This document shows positions 58,431 to 64,000 of a stretch of DNA of 64,000 bases, piece after piece. Position 1 is the first letter of the stretch. Every line of letters starts with the position of its first letter. This DNA is from Streptomyces sp. HM190 (GTDB lineage Bacteria; Actinomycetota; Actinomycetes; Streptomycetales; Streptomycetaceae). Under the pieces are notes generated by a model. It was given only the letters and a program-made list of their open reading frames with translations. It was not told where the DNA came from and searched no databases. The stretch spans positions 6,200,001-6,264,000 of the forward strand of contig NZ_CP047318.1 of assembly GCF_009857135.1 (NCBI RefSeq), read 5' to 3'. The translations under genes and the position numbers were made by a program.

Positions 58431-59541
58431 CCGTGGCAGGCCCCGCGGTGCCGTCGGCGCCCCGTCCGACAATCTGCTGCCCACCGGCAGCCGGCGAGCC
58501 GGCGGTGCCGCGCGGCCGAGCCGGGTCGAGCGGCGCAAGCTCGCCCGCAAGATCAAACGGCGCAGGCGCCGCTCGGCGGTCAAGGAGATCCCGCTCCTCG
58601 TCGGCGTCGCCGTCCTGATAGCGCTGGTCCTGAAGACCTTCCTCGTCCAGGCGTTCGTGATCCCGTCGGGCTCCATGGAGCAGACGATCCAGATCGGCGA
58701 CCGCGTCCTGGTCGACAAGCTCACCCCGTGGTTCGGCTCGAAACCGACCCGGGGGGACGTCGTCGTCTTCAAGGACCCGGGCGGCTGGCTGGAGGACGAG
58801 CAGACCACGGCCACGACCGAGGACCCCATCGTCATCAAGCAGATCAAGGAGGGTCTGCAGTTCATCGGACTGCTCCCGTCCGACGACGAGAAGGACCTGA
58901 TCAAACGGGTCGTCGCGGTCGGCGGCGACACCGTCAAGTGCTGCGACCTCCAGGGCCGCGTCACCGTCAACGGCATGCCGCTGGACGAGACGGCCTATGT
59001 GCACCCGGGCAACAGACCCTCCACCCAGGAGTTCCAGGTCACCGTCCCCCAGGGACGGCTCTGGGTCATGGGCGACCACCGCGAGAATTCGGCCGATTCT
59101 CGCGCCCACCAGTCGGACGACTCCAAGACGGCCCAGTTCAGCGGTACGGTCCCCATGGACTCCGTCGTCGGCAGAGCCGTGGTCATCGCCTGGCCGGTCG
59201 GCCACTGGGGGCAGTTGGAGGAGCCTGACACGTTCTCCGCCGTGCCCAGCGGGTCGACCACCGTCCTCGGCGCTTCGCATAGGGTGGCCCCCGCGGATCG
59301 AAACGGATTGATCCCCCTCCCGACCCCTGCGGAACTCCCGCTCGTTATGGGAGTGGTGGGCCTGCACCGGATGTGGCGCGGGCGGCGGTACGGCGTGAGG
59401 AGTGGATGTGGGGGATTTGGCGGTCGGCGCACGGTCCGGGCACGGTGGTTCCGAGGAGCGGCCCGAGCAGTCCGACGAGGCGGCTTCCCCGGCCGCGGAG
59501 AACGCCGTGGGTCCCGAGGGTTCCGTATCCGACGGGAGTGA
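58423..59541 (+). CDS. sipX: Signal peptidase I (second of four) with extended C terminus
   Basis: A type I signal peptidase with one membrane segment (IPLLVGVAVLIALVLKTFLVQAF), catalytic Ser in IPSGSMEQTIQIGDRVLVDKLTPWFG and Lys in LIKRVVAVGGDTV. The ATG at 58423 overlaps the sipW stop. The frame continues to 59541 (372 residues), but the last 48 residues are an Arg/Gly-rich stretch (from VRSGCGGFGGRR) that overlaps the start of sipY by 134 bp. In another frame a TGA at 59396-59398 would end a protein of about 324 residues, near the SipX length I remember (320). A 1-nt indel, real or from sequencing, probably extends it. Confidence 0.85.
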   Translation: MGNRGRPRGAVGAPSDNLLPTGSRRAGGAARPSRVERRKLARKIKRRRRRSAVKEIPLLVGVAVLIALVLKTFLVQAFVIPSGSMEQTIQIGDRVLVDKLTPWFGSKPTRGDVVVFKDPGGWLEDEQTTATTEDPIVIKQIKEGLQFIGLLPSDDEKDLIKRVVAVGGDTVKCCDLQGRVTVNGMPLDETAYVHPGNRPSTQEFQVTVPQGRLWVMGDHRENSADSRAHQSDDSKTAQFSGTVPMDSVVGRAVVIAWPVGHWGQLEEPDTFSAVPSGSTTVLGASHRVAPADRNGLIPLPTPAELPLVMGVVGLHRMWRGRRYGVRSGCGGFGGRRTVRARWFRGAARAVRRGGFPGRGERRGSRGFRIRRE

Positions 59542-60397
59542 CCACCCGGACGGGACGGACGGCGGGGAAGGCGCCCGGACCTCGACGGACGACGGCGAGC
59601 AGAACCGGACTCCCAAGAAGAAACAGCGCTCCTTCTGGAAGGAACTGCCGATCCTCGTCGGGATCGCGCTGGTCCTCGCGCTGTTGATCAAGACCTTCCT
59701 GGTCCAGGCGTTCTCCATCCCGTCGGACTCGATGCAGAACACCCTCCAGGAGGGCGACCGGGTCCTGGTGGACAAGCTCACCCCCTGGTTCGGCTCCGAG
59801 CCGGAGCGCGGCGAGGTCGTCGTCTTCCACGACCCGGCCGGCTGGCTCCAGGGCGAGCCCACTCTGGAGCCCAACCCCGTGCAGCGGGTCCTCGGCTGGA
59901 TCGGCCTGATGCCGTCCGCGGAGGAGAAGGACCTGATCAAGCGGGTCATCGGCGTCGGCGGTGACACCGTGGAGTGCAAGGGCACGGGCCCCCTGAAGGT
60001 CAACGGCAAGGCGCTGAACGAGCCGTACGTGTACCCGGGCAACACCCCCTGCACCGTCGACGACACCGGCGGCCAGTTCAAGGTGAAGGTACCCGAGGGC
60101 AAAATCTGGGTCATGGGTGACCACCGGCAGAACTCGCTGGACTCCCGCTACCACCAGAACGACAAGAACGACGGCATGGTCCCCGTGGACCACGTCGTCG
60201 GCCGCGCCATCGTGGTCGCCTGGCCGCCCACCCGCTGGTCCACGCTGCCGATTCCCGACACCTTCGACCAGAACCTGAGCGCCGCCGCCCCCGGCGCGCT
60301 CGGTCTCGCGGGCGCGGTTCCGCTGGTGCTGTGGCGTCGGCGCCGTCTCCTCGCGGCCGAGAGCCCGAGGGTTTCTGGCACGGGTACCGCCCGGTAG
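59408..60397 (+). CDS. sipY: Signal peptidase I (third of four)
   Basis: The 329-residue signal peptidase has an acidic N-terminal region, a membrane segment (LPILVGIALVLALLIKTFLVQAF), Ser in IPSDSMQNTLQEGDRVLVDKLTPWFG, Lys in LIKRVIGVGGDTV, and a second C-terminal hydrophobic segment (AAPGALGLAGAVPLVLW) followed by RRRR, making it a two-anchor type. GTG 59408 has GAGGAG at good distance; an earlier GTG at 59402 lies too close to that RBS. Confidence 0.93.
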   Translation: MGDLAVGARSGHGGSEERPEQSDEAASPAAENAVGPEGSVSDGSDHPDGTDGGEGARTSTDDGEQNRTPKKKQRSFWKELPILVGIALVLALLIKTFLVQAFSIPSDSMQNTLQEGDRVLVDKLTPWFGSEPERGEVVVFHDPAGWLQGEPTLEPNPVQRVLGWIGLMPSAEEKDLIKRVIGVGGDTVECKGTGPLKVNGKALNEPYVYPGNTPCTVDDTGGQFKVKVPEGKIWVMGDHRQNSLDSRYHQNDKNDGMVPVDHVVGRAIVVAWPPTRWSTLPIPDTFDQNLSAAAPGALGLAGAVPLVLWRRRRLLAAESPRVSGTGTAR

Positions 60398-60478
60398 GGT
60401 GCCGTCCCAGATCGCCGATCATCCGTGGCTCCGTACGGCGCCCGGGCGATCGAATCTCCGACCTGGGGGAGCACTGGG

Positions 60479-61222
60479 ATGAGCGGGACGACAGGCCGTA
60501 CGGACGAGGGCCGCGGACGGCTCGGCAGCAAGCTGTCGGGGCTGGCCGTGGCCCTCGGCTGTGTGCTCTTCCTCGGCGGCTTCCTGTGGGGCGCCGTCGT
60601 CTACCAGCCCTACACGGTGCCGACCGACTCCATGTCCCCCACCATCACCTCCGGCGACCGCATCCTGGCCCAGCGGGTCGACGGCGCCGACATCCAGCGC
60701 GGTGACGTCGTGGTCTTCCGGGAGGAGGCCTGGGGCAACTCGCCCATGGTCAAGCGGGTCGTCGCGGTCGGCGGGGACACGGTCGCCTGCTGCACCGACG
60801 GCAAGCTGACCGTCAACGGCAAGAAGATCGACGAGGCGTATCTGCCGAAGGGCCAGGACGCCGAGCTGACCGGCATCCCCGAGATCACCGTCCCCAAGGG
60901 CCGCCTCTTCCTCCTCGGCGACGAACGCAGCGGCTCCCTGGACTCCACCGCCCACCTCACCGAGGCCGGCCAGGGCACGGTGCCGCGGGGCAACGTCGAC
61001 GCGCGGGTGGACGCCGTCGTCTGGCCCATGGACGGCATGCTGGCCCGCCCCACCGGCTTCGAGAAACTGGGGGCGCTGTCCTCTCCCGGCCCGCTGCGAC
61101 TGATCACCGCCGCGCTGGTCACGGGCATGCTGCTCGTCCTGCTCGGCGCGGCCTACGGCCCCGTGGCCAAGCGGCTCGGCGGCCGCGACCGCACGCCGAC
61201 GGAGCCCGCCCGTGTCGGCTGA
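60479..61222 (+). CDS. sipZ: Signal peptidase I (fourth of four)
   Basis: The 247-residue protein has an N-terminal anchor (LAVALGCVLFLGGFLWGAVVY), Ser in VPTDSMSPTITSGDRILAQR, Lys in MVKRVVAVGGDTVACC and a C-terminal membrane segment (LITAALVTGMLLVLLGAAYG). It is the fourth and most divergent paralogue. ATG 60479 follows GGGGGAG. The Nudix gene starts inside its last codons. Confidence 0.93.
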   Translation: MSGTTGRTDEGRGRLGSKLSGLAVALGCVLFLGGFLWGAVVYQPYTVPTDSMSPTITSGDRILAQRVDGADIQRGDVVVFREEAWGNSPMVKRVVAVGGDTVACCTDGKLTVNGKKIDEAYLPKGQDAELTGIPEITVPKGRLFLLGDERSGSLDSTAHLTEAGQGTVPRGNVDARVDAVVWPMDGMLARPTGFEKLGALSSPGPLRLITAALVTGMLLVLLGAAYGPVAKRLGGRDRTPTEPARVG

Positions 61223-61865
61223 GCGGTCGCGTGAGCCGTTGGGAGAGCCCTCGCGCGGTGAGCCGCCGCAGCCGTCGCCCGCGCAGCCGTCGGTGTCGCC
61301 GTCCGGGGCGCCCTACGACGCCTACGGCGGTGACGACCGGGATGCCGGGAGCGCGGCCGAGGACACCTACGAGGGCGGGCTGCGCACGGTGGCCCGGGTG
61401 ATCCTGCTCGATCCGCTGGACCGGATCCTCCTGCTGCACGGGCATGAACCGGACGATCCGTCGGACGACTGGTGGTTCACCCCCGGCGGCGGAGTCGAGG
61501 GCACGGAGACCCTGGAGGAGGCCGCGCTGCGCGAGCTCGCCGAGGAGACCGGGATCACGGACGCCGAGCTGGGCCGGGTCCTCTGGCGGCGCAGGTGCTC
61601 CTTCCCGTTCGCCGGGCGCCGCTGGGACCAGGACGAGTGGTACTTCCTGGCCCGTACGGCCGTCGCGCACCAGCCGCTGCCCGGCGCGGCGGGCCTGACC
61701 GAGCTGGAACGGCGCAGTGTCGCGGGAGCACGCTGGTGGACGTGCGGGGAACTCACCCGCACGCATGAGACTGTGTACCCGACCAGACTCGCCGAGCTGC
61801 TGCGCACGCTGCTCGACGAGGGTCCCCCGTCCCAGCCCGTGGTCCTCGAGACCGAAATTGTCTAG
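61212..61865 (+). CDS. Nudix hydrolase
   Basis: The 217-residue protein carries a complete Nudix box, GGVEGTETLEEAALRELAEETGI (about residues 96-118), that binds metal and hydrolyses nucleoside diphosphate-linked compounds. An N-terminal proline/serine-rich extension (about 60 residues) precedes the domain. The specific substrate is unknown. GTG 61212 overlaps the sipZ stop by 11 bp. Confidence 0.9.
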   Translation: MSAERSREPLGEPSRGEPPQPSPAQPSVSPSGAPYDAYGGDDRDAGSAAEDTYEGGLRTVARVILLDPLDRILLLHGHEPDDPSDDWWFTPGGGVEGTETLEEAALRELAEETGITDAELGRVLWRRRCSFPFAGRRWDQDEWYFLARTAVAHQPLPGAAGLTELERRSVAGARWWTCGELTRTHETVYPTRLAELLRTLLDEGPPSQPVVLETEIV

Positions 61866-61921
61866 AGGCGTGCGGGCCTGGCGCACAATGGTGGGATCGC
61901 ACGGCTGAAGGGGAACATGCC

Positions 61922-62230
61922 ATGAGCGCCGAGGACCTCGAGAAGTACGAGACCGAGATGGAGCTGAAGCTCTACCGGGAGTACCGCGATGTCGTCGGTC
62001 TGTTCAAATACGTGATCGAGACCGAGCGGCGCTTCTACCTCACCAATGACTACGAGATGCAGGTGCACTCGGTGCAGGGCGAGGTGTTCTTCGAGGTGTC
62101 CATGGCCGATGCCTGGGTGTGGGACATGTACCGCCCGGCCCGGTTCGTGAAGCAGGTGCGAGTCCTCACGTTCAAGGACGTGAACATCGAGGAGCTCAAC
62201 AAGAGCGATCTGGAGCTGCCCGGCAGCTGA
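61922..62230 (+). CDS. DUF2469 conserved protein
   Basis: A 102-residue protein (MSAEDLEKYETEMELKLYREYRDVV...) that is highly conserved in actinobacteria and always found just before yraN. It contains YVIETERRFYLTNDYEMQ and VSMADAWVWDMYRPARFVKQVRVLTFKDVN. Its function is unknown. ATG 61922 is the start. Confidence 0.9.
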   Translation: MSAEDLEKYETEMELKLYREYRDVVGLFKYVIETERRFYLTNDYEMQVHSVQGEVFFEVSMADAWVWDMYRPARFVKQVRVLTFKDVNIEELNKSDLELPGS

Positions 62231-62372
62231 GGCCGGGGCGGGGTGGGGCCAGCCGGCGAGTGGTGTCGTCCTTCGTGTGGCTGACGAAGTTGTCCACAAT
62301 CATCGGCTTTTCCACCAAGATCCCATAGCGGACGGGAATGCCCTCAGTGTTGGCGCCGGAGGTGGTGCCGAC

Positions 62373-62738
62373 ATGGGCAACGCACGAGGAGCACTCGGCA
62401 GGTACGGCGAGGAACTGGCCGCGCGGCGGCTGGCCGAGGCCGGTATGACGGTCCTGGAGCGCAACTGGCGCGACGGCAGGACCGGCGAGATCGACATCGT
62501 GGCCAGGGACGGCGACGCACTGGTCGTCTGCGAGGTCAAGACCCGAAGGGCCGGTCCCTTCGAGCACCCGATGGCGGCCGTCACGGCCACCAAGGCGCAA
62601 CGCCTGCGCGGCCTCGCCGAACGCTGGCTCCAGGAACACGGCGGAGCTCCACCGGGCGGTGTCCGCATCGACGTCGTGGGAGTCCTCCTGCCCCACCGCG
62701 GCGCACCCGTCGTGGAACACGCGAGGGGGGTGGCCTGA
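62373..62738 (+). CDS. YraN family endonuclease-like protein
   Basis: A 121-residue protein of the UPF0102/YraN family with a restriction-endonuclease-like fold: GRYGEELAARRLAEAGM, WRDGRTGEIDIVARDGDALVVCEVKTRRAG (with the acidic EID...EVK catalytic core). It is conserved next to comM and possibly handles DNA or RNA; no activity is known here. ATG 62373 is the start. The comM start overlaps its stop. Confidence 0.9.
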   Translation: MGNARGALGRYGEELAARRLAEAGMTVLERNWRDGRTGEIDIVARDGDALVVCEVKTRRAGPFEHPMAAVTATKAQRLRGLAERWLQEHGGAPPGGVRIDVVGVLLPHRGAPVVEHARGVA

Positions 62739-64000
62739 TGGGGTTCGCCCGCACCTGCTCGGTGGCCCTCGTGGGCGTGGAGGGCGTCGTCGTCGAGGTC
62801 CAGGCGGACCTCGAACCGGGCGTGGCCGCGTTCACGCTGGTGGGCCTGCCGGACAAGAGCCTGACGGAGAGCAAGGACCGGGTCAGGGCGGCGGTGGTGA
62901 ACTCCGGCGCCGAGTGGCCCCAGAAGAAGCTGACGGTGGGCCTCAGCCCCGCGTCGGTGCCCAAGGCGGGCAGCGGCTTCGACATGGCGGTTGCCTGTGC
63001 CGTCCTCGGTGCCTCCGAGCGGATCGATCCGCGCGTGCTCTCCGACATCGTGATGATCGGGGAGCTGGGACTCGACGGGAGGGTCCGCCCGGTGCGGGGC
63101 ATCCTGCCCGCCGTGCTGGCTGCCGCCGGGGCCGGATACGAACAAGTGGTCGTGCCGGAGTGCTCCGCCGCGGAGGCGTCCCTGGTGCCCGGGGTTTCCG
63201 TACTGGGCGTTCGCACCCTGCGTCAGCTGATCGCCGTCCTCGCCGACGAGCCCGTGCCGGACGAGGAGCCCGACGAGGGGCGCCCGGACCCCCTGCTGGC
63301 GGGGCTGCGCATGCCGGGTACGGGTGCCGCCACCGGTATGCACACCACGGGCGCCACCCAGCAGGACCACGGGCACGACCTGGCCGACGTCGTCGGACAG
63401 GTCGCGGCGCGAACCGCGGTCGAGGTGGCGGCAGCGGGGGGACACCACCTCTTCCTGGAAGGCCCACCGGGCGCGGGGAAGACGATGCTCGCGGAGCGGC
63501 TTCCGGCCATCCTGCCGGAACTCGGTCGGGAAGAGTCCTTGGAGGTCACGGCCGTCCACTCGATCGCCGGTCTGCTGCCGGCGGGGAAGCCGCTGGTCGA
63601 CACGGCGCCCTACTGCGCGCCGCACCACTCCGCGACGATGCAGGCGCTCGTTGGAGGAGGCCAGGGCGTCGCACGGCCCGGCGCGGTGTCCTTGGCCCAT
63701 CGCGGGGTGCTCTTCCTCGACGAGACCCCCGAGTTCAGCAGTCAGGTGCTGGACGCCCTGCGCCAGCCGCTGGAGGCGGGGCACGTCGTGATCGCGCGCA
63801 GCGCCGGGGTCGTACGGTTCCCGGCCAAGTTCCTCATGGTGCTCGCCGCCAATCCATGCCCGTGCGGGCGTTTCTCCCGGACCGACGACCTGTGTGAATG
63901 TCCGCCCGCCTCGATCCGCCGCTATCAGGCGCGGCTGTCCGGACCGCTGCTGGACCGGGTCGATCTGCGTGTCGAGGTCGATCGGGTCACCCGGTCCGAG
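62738..64000 (+). CDS. comM: ComM/YifB-type Mg-chelatase-like AAA+ ATPase, partial
   Basis: The first 421 residues of a MCM-like AAA+ ATPase. The N-terminal Lon-like fold (CSVALVGVEGVVVEVQADLEPGVAAFTLVGLPDKSL), then Walker A EGPPGAGKTMLAERLPAILP near residue 242 and Walker B GVLFLDETPEFSSQVLDALRQPLE are present. ComM promotes branch migration in natural transformation in proteobacteria; the actinobacterial role is unclear. The gene runs off the right end, and the ATG overlaps the yraN stop. Confidence 0.93.
   Translation, partial: MGFARTCSVALVGVEGVVVEVQADLEPGVAAFTLVGLPDKSLTESKDRVRAAVVNSGAEWPQKKLTVGLSPASVPKAGSGFDMAVACAVLGASERIDPRVLSDIVMIGELGLDGRVRPVRGILPAVLAAAGAGYEQVVVPECSAAEASLVPGVSVLGVRTLRQLIAVLADEPVPDEEPDEGRPDPLLAGLRMPGTGAATGMHTTGATQQDHGHDLADVVGQVAARTAVEVAAAGGHHLFLEGPPGAGKTMLAERLPAILPELGREESLEVTAVHSIAGLLPAGKPLVDTAPYCAPHHSATMQALVGGGQGVARPGAVSLAHRGVLFLDETPEFSSQVLDALRQPLEAGHVVIARSAGVVRFPAKFLMVLAANPCPCGRFSRTDDLCECPPASIRRYQARLSGPLLDRVDLRVEVDRVTRSE

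Noticed and set aside
57684..61222. Four signal peptidase genes as an artefact of duplicated assembly
   Set aside because: The four proteins differ in anchor number, length and flanking residues and match the sipWXYZ order known in Streptomyces.

Overview
The window is a stretch of the conserved core of a Streptomyces-type actinobacterial chromosome. Evidence is the very high G+C content, frequent GTG starts, a gene order I recognise from memory as the S. coelicolor SCO5552-SCO5603 block (ndgR-leuCD-hupS ... recG ... rnc-mutM ... smc ... ftsY-nsdA-amtB-glnK-glnD-ffh ... rpsP-rimM-trmD-rplS-sipWXYZ ... yraN-comM), and actinobacterial signatures such as a lysine-rich-tailed HU protein, NsdA and four tandem type I signal peptidases. 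No species call is possible from the sequence alone. No rRNA, tRNA or CRISPR array was found.

Layout. 1-4.2 kb: a DUF4188 gene with a TetR-like operator, then ndgR divergent from leuCD. 4.3-12.3 kb: hupS, cofC (F420), a PlsC-type acyltransferase with gpsA, ddl, the relic of a DUF3515 lipoprotein gene, thiL-thiD and rpmB. 12.5-26.3 kb: a FakA/DhaL-like gene; a reverse-strand pair encoding an HSP90-family ATPase and a 983-residue helical-repeat protein; recG, interrupted exactly in its Walker A motif by an in-frame 338-residue intein with class 3 features; rsmD, coaD, a 164-bp inverted-repeat element, a DivIVA-like coiled-coil gene, DUF177 and rpmF. 26.3-33.9 kb: rnc, mutM, an HxlR regulator, a decayed integrative element of about 3 kb (dead tyrosine integrase, two cargo genes, putative att cores and arm sites), a CAP-domain protein and acyP. 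34-50.8 kb: smc, a glucose permease, an LLM flavin oxidoreductase followed by 38-bp tandem repeats, ftsY, a prim-pol-domain gene, nsdA, the nitrogen operon amtB-glnK-glnD with a GlnR-like box, and ffh. 51-64 kb: a methyltransferase and an archaeal/eukaryotic-type prolyl-tRNA synthetase, a SprT-like gene, the rpsP-KH-rimM-trmD-rplS ribosome-maturation run, sipWXYZ, a Nudix hydrolase, DUF2469, yraN and the 5' part of comM.

How the genes work together. Housekeeping functions dominate: leucine synthesis under NdgR, nitrogen sensing (AmtB-GlnK-GlnD), protein targeting and export (FtsY, Ffh, four Sip peptidases), chromosome organisation (SMC, HupS), DNA repair (RecG, MutM, YraN/ComM neighbours) and ribosome biogenesis. 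The unusual parts are the RecG intein, whose splicing would be obligatory for an active helicase, the uncharacterised HSP90/helical-repeat operon, and several traces of mobile DNA in decay.
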